This document shows, in pieces, positions 49,816 through 59,168 of a stretch of 64,000 nt of DNA. A program made the position numbers and the translations under genes. The notes under the pieces are model-generated. The model was not told where the DNA came from, ran no database searches, and saw only the letters and a program-made list of their open reading frames with translations. The first letter of the stretch is position 1. Each line of letters opens with the position of its first letter. The DNA comes from Polaribacter marinus. GTDB taxonomy: Bacteria; Bacteroidota; Bacteroidia; Flavobacteriales; Flavobacteriaceae. Location of the stretch: the NCBI RefSeq assembly GCF_022662535.1, contig NZ_JAKQYM010000004.1, forward strand, positions 1-64,000. Direction: 5' to 3'.

Positions 49816-50868
49816 ATGATTAAAAAAAACAAAGCAGAAATTACCAAATGTATTTTACATAAAGTGGCTAATAAGTTTAATAGCGGGCAAAATGTTTTTT
49901 CTGAAGATTTAATTCGTTTCGATCAAGAAAGTTACGATTTAATGAAAAGTTTTTTATTGAAACCTTTTGGGAGTTTAACGCAAAGTTATCGATTTTCTCA
50001 TCACGCAGATGTTCGTTTAAACGAACTAAATAATTATGCTTCAGAAGTTTTTAAAGAAGAAAGTTCTTTTGTAGAATATTCTAAAAATATTGTAAATCAT
50101 TTATTTGAACAATCTAATTCCGCACAAATAAAAACAGGGGATGTTCTTGTTGTTCTTATTGAAGGAATAGAGTATAAAGATGTATTAACAGAAGCAGTTG
50201 GGATTTTTAAAATTGAAAATAAAGTAGATTTTTTTCAAACATATTTAGATGATAATGAGAGTTTTGATGTAGTTGTTCAAAAAGGAATTTCTACAAAAAA
50301 AATAGACAAAGGGTGCTTAATTTTAAACACGTCAGATACAGAAGGAACGATCGTATTGTCTGTAGATAATAATAATTATGATGCGCAATATTGGATAAAA
50401 AATTTCTTATCTGTAAAATTAGCCGATGATTATAATTCACATACTCAAAACTATTTAGAGATGTGTAAAGAGTTTTCTGAGGAAGTAATTAAGCCAGAAT
50501 TAGGAATGCACGAACAAGGAAATTTTTTAGCAAATACAGTAGATTATTTTAAAGAAAATGAAGCAGTAGATTATGCTACTTTTAAAGATGAAATATTTGA
50601 AGAAGAAAAGCACAAAGAAAAATTTGACGAATATAAAAAACACTTCGAAACTTTAAACGATGTGTTAATTAGAAATAATTTTGATGTTTCTGGTGTTGTA
50701 TTAAAGAAAGAAAAAAGCAAACTTAAAACGGAGATAAAATTAGATACAAATATCAGTATAAAATTAGATGTAGATGCACCAGAAGCGGCTTCAGAATATT
50801 TAGAAAGAGGATATGATGAAGAGAAGAAAATGAAATATTATAAAGTGTATTTTAACGAAGAAAAATAA
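49816..50868 (+). CDS. Nucleoid-associated protein (NA37/NdpA family)
   Basis: A 350-aa protein of the 37-kDa nucleoid-associated family. Recognised from the N-terminal organisation ITKCILHKVANKFNSGQNVF, the central DDYNSHTQNYLEMCKEFSEE and the acidic C-terminal region with RNNFDVSGVVLKKEKSKL. It binds double-stranded DNA. ATG 49816 is preferred over the GTG three bases before it. The 160 bases upstream hold no gene. Confidence 0.85.
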   Translation: MIKKNKAEITKCILHKVANKFNSGQNVFSEDLIRFDQESYDLMKSFLLKPFGSLTQSYRFSHHADVRLNELNNYASEVFKEESSFVEYSKNIVNHLFEQSNSAQIKTGDVLVVLIEGIEYKDVLTEAVGIFKIENKVDFFQTYLDDNESFDVVVQKGISTKKIDKGCLILNTSDTEGTIVLSVDNNNYDAQYWIKNFLSVKLADDYNSHTQNYLEMCKEFSEEVIKPELGMHEQGNFLANTVDYFKENEAVDYATFKDEIFEEEKHKEKFDEYKKHFETLNDVLIRNNFDVSGVVLKKEKSKLKTEIKLDTNISIKLDVDAPEAASEYLERGYDEEKKMKYYKVYFNEEK

Positions 50869-50928
50869 ATCTAGTAAGTTTTTGTAGCTTTATAAACAAA
50901 AGAATTTGATTCTAGCAAAAGAGGTTTT

Positions 50929-51633
50929 TTAAAGAGTGATAAATTTTTCAACTTCAAAAAGGGTTTTGAAATGTTTTAAAATCTTTTCTTTAACTTCGGC
51001 TAAATCCACTTTTTTCCCTAACTCAGCTTCCATAGAAGTTACAGCTTTTCCTTTAATTCCACATGGAATAATATTATCAAAGTACCCTAAATTTACATTT
51101 GCATTTAAGGCAAAACCATGCATGGTTACCCAGCGAGATGAACGAATTCCCATCGCACAAATTTTACGAGCAAAAGGAGTGCCAACGTCTAGCCAAACAC
51201 CCGTTTCTCCATCGCTTCTTAAGCCTTTTAAACCATATTCTGCAATGGTTAAAATAATTACCTCTTCTAAAAAACGTAAATATTTATGGATGTCTGTAAA
51301 AAAATTTTCTAAATCTAAAATCGGATATCCAACAATTTGCCCAGGACCATGATAAGTAATATCACCACCTCTATTTATTTTGTAAAATGTAGCTCCTTTT
51401 TCTTTTAGTTGATTTTCATTCAATAATAAATTACTTAAATCACCACTCTTTCCTAAGGTATACACATGCGGATGTTCTACAAATAAGAAGTGATTTTTTG
51501 TTGCTTTTTGGGTGCTATTTCTACGATTTTCAATTTTTGTATCAACAATTTCTTGTAATAATTCTGTTTGAAAATCCCAGGTTTCTTTATAATCTTTTAC
51601 AGATAAGTCTTCTAAAAGTACGTTTCTATTCAT
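50929..51633 (-). CDS. lipB: Lipoyl(octanoyl) transferase
   Basis: A 234-aa enzyme moving octanoyl from acyl carrier protein to lipoate-dependent enzymes. Family motifs FLFVEHPHVYTLGKSGDLSN, RGGDITYHGPGQIVGYPILD and the Cys-Lys active site NIIPCGIKGKAVTSME. Start at ATG 51633; the upstream in-frame TTG at 51648 is unlikely. Confidence 0.95.
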   Translation of the reverse strand: MNRNVLLEDLSVKDYKETWDFQTELLQEIVDTKIENRRNSTQKATKNHFLFVEHPHVYTLGKSGDLSNLLLNENQLKEKGATFYKINRGGDITYHGPGQIVGYPILDLENFFTDIHKYLRFLEEVIILTIAEYGLKGLRSDGETGVWLDVGTPFARKICAMGIRSSRWVTMHGFALNANVNLGYFDNIIPCGIKGKAVTSMEAELGKKVDLAEVKEKILKHFKTLFEVEKFITL

Positions 51634-51663
51634 AATATTTGAGTACAAAGATAATTATTTGAT

Positions 51664-51671
51664 TATATTTG
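51664..51671 (+). promoter_or_regulatory. Promoter -7 element of the secreted metalloprotease gene
   Basis: TATATTTG matches TAnnTTTG and lies 45 bases before the ATG. A TTTG (51638-51641) 22 bases upstream may be the -33 element. Confidence 0.5.
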
Positions 51672-51715
51672 AAGACTTAATTTATAAATTTTAAGACTTA
51701 ATATAATCTTTTGAT

Positions 51716-54700
51716 ATGAAACAAAAATTACAAAACTTTTTAACATTAATAGCGCTACTATTTTTTGTTGGGATAAATTCTCAATCGAAAGTATGGAAAA
51801 AGGCGAAGAGCTCTGGTGAATTTCAAGGGCATTCCATTGAAAAATTAGATGAAAATAATTCTGAAGTTATAGGATTAGATTTTACAGCATTTAAAAAACA
51901 ATTAGTAAATGCACCTTTAAGAGGTGTAAATGCTAAGTCATCGGATGTTATCATTGAGCTTCCAAACGAAAAAGGAGAATTACAAGCATTTAGAGTTTTA
52001 GAAGTGCCTGTTTTTTCGCCTAGTTTATCTGCAAAATACCCAGAAATAAAATCATATGTAGGTTTTAGTACAGATAAGTTAGGGGCAATAGTAAGAATGA
52101 GTGTGTCTCCAAAAGGAGTTCAAACAATGATTTCTTATAAAAATAAGCCTACAGTATTTATGCAGCCAATACACAATGATGTTAAAAATTATGTAGTTTA
52201 CAATAGACTTTCAAAAAATAATTTACCAACTGAAGATTATATTTGTTCAACAACAAATGAACTTGTAAAAGATACGGGAGTAAATAATATTACGCAAAGA
52301 TCTGCAAACGATCAAACTTTACGTAAGTTTCGTTTAGTAGTATCTGTAACAGGAGAGTATACAAGTTATCACGGTGGAACTGTTGCTGGGGCATTAGCAG
52401 CTATTAATGCAACTATTACAAGAGTAAATGCTGTTTTTGAAACAGATATGGCAATTACTTTTGAAGTACAAGATTTTCCAGCTTTAATTTATACAAATGG
52501 TCTTACAGATCCGTATTCTAATGCTTCTGTGGGTACTGCTTCTTCAAATTCAAATGCTTTGATTGGTTGGGGGTTACAATTACAAAACACTTTAACTAGC
52601 AACATAAATAACTCTGATTATGATATAGGTCATTTATTTGGTGCTTCTGGAGGTGGTGGAAATGCCGGTTGTATTGGATGTGTTTGTGTAGATGATACAT
52701 CTTCTACTTTTGACAAGAATAAAGGTGCTGGATTTACTTCACCTGCCGATGGTCAACCAGAAGGAGATACGTTTGATATCGATTATGTAGCTCATGAAAT
52801 AGGGCATCAAATGGGAGCAAATCATACTTTTTCTCACGGTACAGAAGGTTATGGTGTAAATGTAGAACCTGGTAGTGGATCAACAATTATGGGATATGCA
52901 GGAATTACTACGAGTAATGTTCAACAACATAGTGATCCGTATTTTCATTATGCAAGTATTAAACAAATAGTAGATAATGTTGTTGATAATCGTACTTGTT
53001 GGCAAAGTAATTCTCCTGTTACGCTAGCAAATAATCCACCGGTAGTAAATGCAGGTTCAGATTATGTAATACCTAGAGGAACACCTTATGTTTTAAGAGG
53101 TTCTGCTACAGATGCAGACGGAGAAGATCAATTAATGTATACTTGGGAACAAATAGATAATGGTCAAGTTACTACTGGGCAGTTTGGCCCAACAAGAGCC
53201 GTAGGAGCGATGACTAGGTCTTTACCTCCATCAACTTCTTCTAATCGATATGTTCCTAAACTAAGTAGGGTTGTTGCAGGTCAATTAACAGAAACTAATC
53301 CAGCTTCTGGAGATGATTGGGAGACAGTATCAAATATATCTAGAGATTTAAATTTTGCATTAACTGTTAGAGATAGACAACCAACTGCTACAGGTTTAAA
53401 TGGGCAAACGGCTTATGATTTAATGAAAATAACAGTTGATGACTCTGTTGGTCCATTTATGGTTACTTCACAAAACTCAAATGTTTTGTGGGATGCAGGA
53501 TCTACAGAAACAGTAACTTGGGATGTTGCAGGAACTAATGCGGGTACTGTAAATGCATCAAAAGTAAATATTTTGTTATCAATCGATGGTGGGGTTACTT
53601 TTCCGTATACCTTAGCTACAGATGTTGATAATGATGGAACTCATACTTTTGTAGTCCCAGCAACTGGAGGAGGAGATACAACGCAAGCTAGAATTATTGT
53701 GGAGGCTAAAGACAATATTTTTTATGCTATGAATTCAAGTAATTTTTCAATTCAAGAATCTGAATTTGCAATAGCAGTTTCTAATCCTGAAGTTGCTGTT
53801 TGTTCACCAAATGAAGCTATTTACAATTTTACTTATAATACATTCTTAGGTTTTACAGGAACTACAACTTTTTCAGCTTCAGGTTTACCTGCAAATGCAA
53901 CGGTTACTTTTAATCCTGCTACTGCTGTAAGTGATGGAACTGCTGTTACGGCAACAATATCAGGTATTGCAAATGTTGCTGTAGGGGAACATAATTTTAA
54001 AATTGTTGGTACTTCTGCAGCAATTAGTAAAGATGCAGATGTTACATTAAATATATATAATGGTTCACCTAATACTATAACCTTAACTTCTCCAGCAGAT
54101 GCAAATGTAAATGAAGCTATAGCTCCAACTTTAATGTGGGATGCTGATGCTAACGCTATTTCATATGATGTAGAAGTGGCAACAGATAATGCATTTGCAA
54201 ATATAGTTTCTAGTGAAAATGTAAACACAAATTCTTTTTCAGTTACTGGTTTAAATCAATCAACAACTTATTATTGGAGAGTAAAAGGAAAGAGTTTATG
54301 TGGAGATGGTGATTTTTCTTCAGTATTTAGTTTTACAACAACCAATTGTTCTGTGTGTGATTCTTCTGGAACCACTACTTATGATACAAGTACAACATTG
54401 GTTAAATTTAATACCATAGATAATGCAACTACTAAACTAGATGGTAGCTTACAAAAACAAGGGTATTTTGATTATACATCTATTTCAACTGATGTGAAAT
54501 TAAATGAGACTCATGATTTAACGGTTAATGTAAATACCGATGGAAATTATAGAGTACAAGTTAAAGCTTGGATAGATTGGAACCATAACTGTAGTTTTGA
54601 TGATGCTGGTGAAGAATATGATTTAGGTTTTGCAGGGAATACTTCTGATGGACCTACAGATTTAAGCCCTTTATCTATAACAATACCAGCAGGCGCTAGT

Positions 54701-55102
54701 TTAGGGAATACAGTTATGAGAGTTTCTAGTAGATATACATCGTCACTTACTGTAACGTATCCAACATCTTGTGAGACAGGATTTGATGGTGAAGTTGAAG
54801 ATTATACGATTAATGTACAAGATGAAACAGCTTCATTAGAAGATTTTGCTTTTAGTGGTTTTAATTTATATCCTAATCCAACTAATGGAGAGTTTACACT
54901 AAATTTAGAAGTGCTAAACACAGACAAAGTAACAGTTCAATTATTTGATGTTAGAGGAAGGTTGATAGGTGAGAAAAACTATTTAAATACTAATACTAAT
55001 TTCTCTGAAAATATTTCTTTTGATAAAGCTTCGGCAGGTTTGTATCTTGTTAAGATTACTAACAGAAGTAAACAGACAACAAGAAAACTTGTTATAAAGT
55101 AA
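51716..55102 (+). CDS. Secreted zinc metalloprotease with T9SS sorting domain
   Basis: A 1128-aa secreted protein. Signal peptide (LTLIALLFFVGINSQ), propeptide, then a reprolysin-type (M12B-like) catalytic domain with the zinc motif YVAHEIGHQMGANHTFSH at about residues 358-375 and the Met-turn segment TIMGYAG. It is followed by beta-sandwich domains (TNPASGDDWETVSNIS region, a fibronectin-like unit with ATDNAFANIVSSENV), a GEVED-type domain (WIDWNHNCSFDDAGEEYDLG), and a C-terminal sorting domain (NLYPNPTNGEFTLNL, ending KQTTRKLVIK) for type IX secretion. It degrades protein outside the cell. Confidence 0.93.
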   Translation: MKQKLQNFLTLIALLFFVGINSQSKVWKKAKSSGEFQGHSIEKLDENNSEVIGLDFTAFKKQLVNAPLRGVNAKSSDVIIELPNEKGELQAFRVLEVPVFSPSLSAKYPEIKSYVGFSTDKLGAIVRMSVSPKGVQTMISYKNKPTVFMQPIHNDVKNYVVYNRLSKNNLPTEDYICSTTNELVKDTGVNNITQRSANDQTLRKFRLVVSVTGEYTSYHGGTVAGALAAINATITRVNAVFETDMAITFEVQDFPALIYTNGLTDPYSNASVGTASSNSNALIGWGLQLQNTLTSNINNSDYDIGHLFGASGGGGNAGCIGCVCVDDTSSTFDKNKGAGFTSPADGQPEGDTFDIDYVAHEIGHQMGANHTFSHGTEGYGVNVEPGSGSTIMGYAGITTSNVQQHSDPYFHYASIKQIVDNVVDNRTCWQSNSPVTLANNPPVVNAGSDYVIPRGTPYVLRGSATDADGEDQLMYTWEQIDNGQVTTGQFGPTRAVGAMTRSLPPSTSSNRYVPKLSRVVAGQLTETNPASGDDWETVSNISRDLNFALTVRDRQPTATGLNGQTAYDLMKITVDDSVGPFMVTSQNSNVLWDAGSTETVTWDVAGTNAGTVNASKVNILLSIDGGVTFPYTLATDVDNDGTHTFVVPATGGGDTTQARIIVEAKDNIFYAMNSSNFSIQESEFAIAVSNPEVAVCSPNEAIYNFTYNTFLGFTGTTTFSASGLPANATVTFNPATAVSDGTAVTATISGIANVAVGEHNFKIVGTSAAISKDADVTLNIYNGSPNTITLTSPADANVNEAIAPTLMWDADANAISYDVEVATDNAFANIVSSENVNTNSFSVTGLNQSTTYYWRVKGKSLCGDGDFSSVFSFTTTNCSVCDSSGTTTYDTSTTLVKFNTIDNATTKLDGSLQKQGYFDYTSISTDVKLNETHDLTVNVNTDGNYRVQVKAWIDWNHNCSFDDAGEEYDLGFAGNTSDGPTDLSPLSITIPAGASLGNTVMRVSSRYTSSLTVTYPTSCETGFDGEVEDYTINVQDETASLEDFAFSGFNLYPNPTNGEFTLNLEVLNTDKVTVQLFDVRGRLIGEKNYLNTNTNFSENISFDKASAGLYLVKITNRSKQTTRKLVIK

Positions 55103-55121
55103 GAAGAAATTTAATAAAAAA

Positions 55122-55157
55122 TAAAAGCCTCATTAAAATATTTTAATGAGGCTTTTA
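55122..55157. terminator. Bidirectional terminator
   Basis: Perfect palindrome with arms TAAAAGCCTCATTAAAAT and ATTTTAATGAGGCTTTTA between the convergent metalloprotease and pruA genes. Confidence 0.88.
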
Positions 55158-55209
55158 TTATGGAAGATTCTTTAAAGAAAAAAAGAGGTTTGTTTTTTAA
55201 GATTAAATC

Positions 55210-56835
55210 TTATCCTAAGAAAGGATATTTATAATCTTGTGGAGTAACAAATGTTTCTTTTATTAAACGAACAGATGTCCAACGTAATAAGTTTTGCGCA
55301 GAACCCGCTTTGTCATTTGTACCAGAAGCTCTTGCTCCTCCAAATGGTTGCTGACCTACAACAGCTCCTGTTGGTTTGTCGTTAATATAAAAGTTTCCTG
55401 CAGCATTTTCTAAGGCTTTAGAGGCTTTTTCTACAATATATCTATCTGTAGAAAAAATAGCTCCTGTTAAAGCATACTCAGTAGATTCATCAACTAATTT
55501 TAAGGATGCTTCCCATTCCGCATCTTCATAAACATATATGGTCATTACAGGTCCAAACAACTCTGTTGTCATTGTAGCAAATGTTGGTGTTTTTGCTAAA
55601 ATTACTGTCGGTTCAATAAAATAACCAACAGATTTGTCGTAGCCACCACCAATAATTACTTCTGCATTTTCATCCGCTTTAGCGGCATCAATATATTTAG
55701 CTATTTTATCAAAAGAGCCTTCATGAATTACAGCGTTTACAAAGTTTGATGGATCTTCTGGTGAACCCATTTTTAGTTCTGATGTTTGTGCAATTAAATG
55801 TTTTTTCACATCTTTCCAAATTGAAGCAGGAATATAAGAACGTGAAGCTGCAGAACATTTTTGACCTTGATATTCAAAAGCTCCTCTTGTAATTGCGGTG
55901 GCAACTTGCAAAGGATTTGATGAATTATGTGCCCAAATAAAATCTTTACCACCTGTTTCTCCAACAATTCTAGGATAGGTTTTATAGGTATGAATATTTG
56001 TACCAATTTGTTGCCATAAGTTTTTGAATACATGAGTAGAACCTGTAAAGTGTAATCCAGAGAAATCTGCAGAAGCTAAAACAGTATCTGTAATCATAAC
56101 AGGGTCTCCGTAAACAACGTTAATTACACCATCTGGTAAGCCTGCTTCTTTAAATAAATCTACAATTACTTGTGCAGAATACGCCTGATGATCAGAAGGT
56201 TTCCAAACAACTACATTACCCATTAAAGCTGCTGCTGCAGGCAAATTTGCTGCAATAGAAGTAAAGTTAAAAGGTGTAATTGCATATACAAATCCTTCTA
56301 AAGGTCTGTACTCAACTCTGTTCCAAATTCCTGGTGCAGATGCTGGTTGATCTTTAAATATATCAGTCATATACTCTACATTAAATCGGAAGAAATCTAT
56401 CATTTCACAAGCAGCATCAATTTCTGCTTGATTTACGTTTTTAGACTGTGCAATCATGGTTGCAGCATTCATTTTTGCTCTATAAGGCCCTGCTAACAAC
56501 TCTGCAGCTTTTAAAAAGATAGAAGCTCTTTCCATCCAACTTACGTTAGACCAAGCTTCTCTTGCCGCTAAAGCTGTAGATATTGCGGTGTCTACGTGTG
56601 TTTTGTCTGCTGTATGATATTGACCAACAATATGCTTGTGATCATGAGGAGGTGTAATGTTTTTTGTGTTTCCTGTTCTAACTTCTTCTCCATTGATATG
56701 CATTGGCACATCAATATTGCTGTTAAACATTTTTTTGTAAGTTGCTAATAACTCTTCTCTCTCTGGAGATCCTGGAGCGTAACCTTTTACGGGTTCGTTT
56801 ACTGCTTTTGGAACGTTAAAAAATCCTCTTGCCAT
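55210..56835 (-). CDS. pruA: L-glutamate gamma-semialdehyde dehydrogenase
   Basis: A 541-aa NAD+-dependent aldehyde dehydrogenase of the proline catabolism type that oxidises glutamate semialdehyde to glutamate. Catalytic Cys in FEYQGQKCSAASRSY, catalytic Glu in RIVGETGGKDFIWAH, and VVWKPSDHQAYSAQVIVDLF. Length and the ending TPQDYKYPFLG fit the family. Upstream, 102 bases separate it from the divergent NRDE gene. Confidence 0.95.
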   Translation of the reverse strand: MARGFFNVPKAVNEPVKGYAPGSPEREELLATYKKMFNSNIDVPMHINGEEVRTGNTKNITPPHDHKHIVGQYHTADKTHVDTAISTALAAREAWSNVSWMERASIFLKAAELLAGPYRAKMNAATMIAQSKNVNQAEIDAACEMIDFFRFNVEYMTDIFKDQPASAPGIWNRVEYRPLEGFVYAITPFNFTSIAANLPAAAALMGNVVVWKPSDHQAYSAQVIVDLFKEAGLPDGVINVVYGDPVMITDTVLASADFSGLHFTGSTHVFKNLWQQIGTNIHTYKTYPRIVGETGGKDFIWAHNSSNPLQVATAITRGAFEYQGQKCSAASRSYIPASIWKDVKKHLIAQTSELKMGSPEDPSNFVNAVIHEGSFDKIAKYIDAAKADENAEVIIGGGYDKSVGYFIEPTVILAKTPTFATMTTELFGPVMTIYVYEDAEWEASLKLVDESTEYALTGAIFSTDRYIVEKASKALENAAGNFYINDKPTGAVVGQQPFGGARASGTNDKAGSAQNLLRWTSVRLIKETFVTPQDYKYPFLG

Positions 56836-56937
56836 TGTGTATGTTTTTAAGTTTTAATCGACTAATTTTAAAGTGCAAAGTTACAATTTTTATCAATCGA
56901 TTTCGTAATTTTGAAAACCAATTTTATCTAAAAATTA

Positions 56938-57657
56938 ATGTGTACAGTTAGCTTTCTTCCCTTAGGAAATAATGATTTTATTTTAACATCTAATAGAGAT
57001 GAAACTCCCTTACGAAAAACTATTCCGCCTAAAGAATATCTCGAAAATGGTGTGAGATTAGTGTATCCTAAAGATGAGTTAGCAGGTGGTACTTGGATTG
57101 GGTTGAGTGATAAAAACAGGTTAGTTTGTTTGTTAAATGGAGGTTTTACGAAACATCAAAGAGAAGGATCTTATAGAATGAGTAGAGGTGTTATTGTTAA
57201 AAAAATACTTTCCGATTCTAATGCCGTAGCCTTTATTCACAAATTTGATTTTAAAGATATAGAGCCTTTTACCTTGGTTTTAGTGGATTGGGAAAATCAA
57301 TTAGAAACTTATGAATTGATTTGGGATGGAGTAAAAAAACATTTTACAAAACTCTTACAAGAACCTAAAATTTGGTCCTCTTCTACATTGTATTCTGACG
57401 TAATGAAAGAAGATAGAGGAAAGTGGTTTGAAGATTGGTTGAATGAAAATTCAGAATTCCATCAACAAAAAATATTAGCGTTTCATCAAAATGAAAACTT
57501 AGGTACTACAGAAACTTCCTTAAAAATGAGACGTCCATTAGTAGAAACAGTTAGTATAACTTCAGTAAAAAAAGAAAATACAGAATTATCCTTAGAGTAT
57601 TTAGATTTTTTAGATAGGGCTAATAAAGTGCAAATGAAATTAAAAACACAATGGTAA
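56938..57657 (+). CDS. NRDE (TANGO2-like) family protein
   Basis: A 239-aa protein whose start MCTVSFLPLGNNDFILTSNR and the following DETPLRKT are the family signature, with Cys at position 2 as a possible N-terminal nucleophile. Further GGTWIGLSDKNRLVCLLNGG is typical. Human TANGO2 relates to haem or lipid handling; the bacterial role is unknown. Its end overlaps by 38 bases with the end of the convergent DUF3667 gene. Confidence 0.9.
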   Translation: MCTVSFLPLGNNDFILTSNRDETPLRKTIPPKEYLENGVRLVYPKDELAGGTWIGLSDKNRLVCLLNGGFTKHQREGSYRMSRGVIVKKILSDSNAVAFIHKFDFKDIEPFTLVLVDWENQLETYELIWDGVKKHFTKLLQEPKIWSSSTLYSDVMKEDRGKWFEDWLNENSEFHQQKILAFHQNENLGTTETSLKMRRPLVETVSITSVKKENTELSLEYLDFLDRANKVQMKLKTQW

Positions 57658-58732
57658 CTCCAATAGAGGAGATAATTAGATAGGCAATATTTAGCATGCA
57701 AAATTTTATAAATGTTTTAAAATATCCTTGCTGATAAAACTTGCGCATGGCTATAAGTAAATAGACTAAAAAGAGAACAACAAAAATCCATATTTCTGGA
57801 TTTAGGTTAAAGAGTTCTAATAAGAAGTAGATGGATAAAAGCATGAAAAATACGGTTTGTGTGTGAAAAACAAACACTAGATGGTCTACATATGTATATT
57901 TTTTTCTGATGTAGAAAAACTTTAAAAACAAGGTAAAAAAGGGTAAGAAAAGAAATAAAGCTACCGAACCATATGAAAGTAATTGATTTAAAAATTGCTC
58001 TCTGGCGTCTTTTTTAATAAATGTATTTGCAACTTTTGCTCTACTATATAAAAATCGATTAAAAAAAGTTTTTTCGTATTTTAAACTATCTAAGCCTCTG
58101 TCGATTTCTATGTCGGGGTATTTTTTTTGAAATGAAATAAAATGATCTAACCTTGTTCCTTCTCCAAAGCTTATGATTCCAGTTTTTTTGTTTTTAGTAC
58201 TGTCTTTTGCGTTTTCTGCAATTTGATTTACAATTTCGTTTCTTTTTAAAGAATCAATGGGAATCCAAGAGTTTTTTAACTCGGTGTTTACTACATTTTT
58301 TAAAGAATCAATATTTACTTCTTTTTTGTTACTTCTATCATTATTAACAGTTCTTGCTTCTTTATTAAAGTCTCCATTTTTAAGTTCTTTAAATTTGTCA
58401 ATACTTTTAGAAATACCTAATATTAAAAAGAAGATAATAGAAACAGTAAGGTAAAAACGGAAAGGATTAGAATAACGCTGTCTTTTGCCTTCAATATAGT
58501 TTCTAGAAACAACTCCAGGTTTTATTAAAAGTGGAATAATTGTCCTCCAAAACTTTGCGTCAAAATTGAATAAACCGTTAAATACTTCGTGAATAAAACT
58601 AAGAAAAGTTATTTTATTTCCTTTGTTTTCTTGCCCACAATCTGGACAAAATTTTTCATGTCCGTTAAACGGATAACCACAGTTTAAACATTCTGGGTCT
58701 TTTATTTTTGATAACTTCTTTTTAGATCTTAT
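57620..58732 (-). CDS. DUF3667-type membrane protein with a non-standard start codon
   Basis: On the minus strand one frame stays open for 370 codons but contains no ATG, GTG or TTG until a TTG at 57931, deep inside. The protein begins RSKKKLSKIKDPECLNCGYP and FCPDCGQ (a zinc-ribbon start), and contains HEVFNGLFNFDAKFWRT, which identify DUF3667. It ends with four membrane helices. The expected position of the start reads TAATA: the apaG stop TAA overlapping ATA (58730-58732), where TAATG would be normal. An ATT at 58742-58744 is the other candidate. Translation could be by a rare ATA/ATT start coupled to apaG, or the gene may be silenced. Confidence 0.8.
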   Translation of the reverse strand: MRSKKKLSKIKDPECLNCGYPFNGHEKFCPDCGQENKGNKITFLSFIHEVFNGLFNFDAKFWRTIIPLLIKPGVVSRNYIEGKRQRYSNPFRFYLTVSIIFFLILGISKSIDKFKELKNGDFNKEARTVNNDRSNKKEVNIDSLKNVVNTELKNSWIPIDSLKRNEIVNQIAENAKDSTKNKKTGIISFGEGTRLDHFISFQKKYPDIEIDRGLDSLKYEKTFFNRFLYSRAKVANTFIKKDAREQFLNQLLSYGSVALFLFLPFFTLFLKFFYIRKKYTYVDHLVFVFHTQTVFFMLLSIYFLLELFNLNPEIWIFVVLFLVYLLIAMRKFYQQGYFKTFIKFCMLNIAYLIISSIGVTIVFLISFALY

Positions 58733-59118
58733 TAGTTTGATAATATTGGAGTTGTTAGTTGAAAAGTAGGAATTATAACTTTAAATTGTTCAAAAGTATC
58801 GAGGTTAATCATTGTGTAAAATCCTTTCATTGCCCCAATGTTAGATTCTAAAAAACAACCAGAACTATAAGAGTAAACATCATTAGGTTTTAATGTTGGT
58901 GTTTGTCCAATAACGCCTTCTCCACTAACAATTTCAGTTTGGTTTAAAGAATCGAAAATTTTCCAAAACCTATCTGTTAATTTTACGGTTTCAGAAGATT
59001 TATTTTCAATGGTGATAAAGTATGCAAATACATAATACAGTTTATGATTGCTGTAATTTGTACCGTTGTATTTTGTTTTAACGGATATTTTGATCCCTTT
59101 TGTAATTTGTTGTACCAT
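58732..59118 (-). CDS. apaG: ApaG domain protein
   Basis: A 128-aa protein of the ApaG/F-box-associated fold: YYVFAYFITIENKSSETVKL, the conserved VVGEQP-like stretch (here GEGVIGQTPTLKPNDVYSYS) and GAMKGFYTMINLD. ApaG is associated with Co2+/Mg2+ resistance by an unclear mechanism. I start at ATG 59118 (MVQQITKGIKISVK), which matches the family; an upstream ATG at 59160 adds 14 residues. Its stop codon overlaps the putative start of the DUF3667 gene. Confidence 0.9.
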   Translation of the reverse strand: MVQQITKGIKISVKTKYNGTNYSNHKLYYVFAYFITIENKSSETVKLTDRFWKIFDSLNQTEIVSGEGVIGQTPTLKPNDVYSYSSGCFLESNIGAMKGFYTMINLDTFEQFKVIIPTFQLTTPILSN

Positions 59119-59168
59119 TAAAGGTAAATGTAGGTTTTTTGTGTAATAAACACAAATCAAATTTTGTT

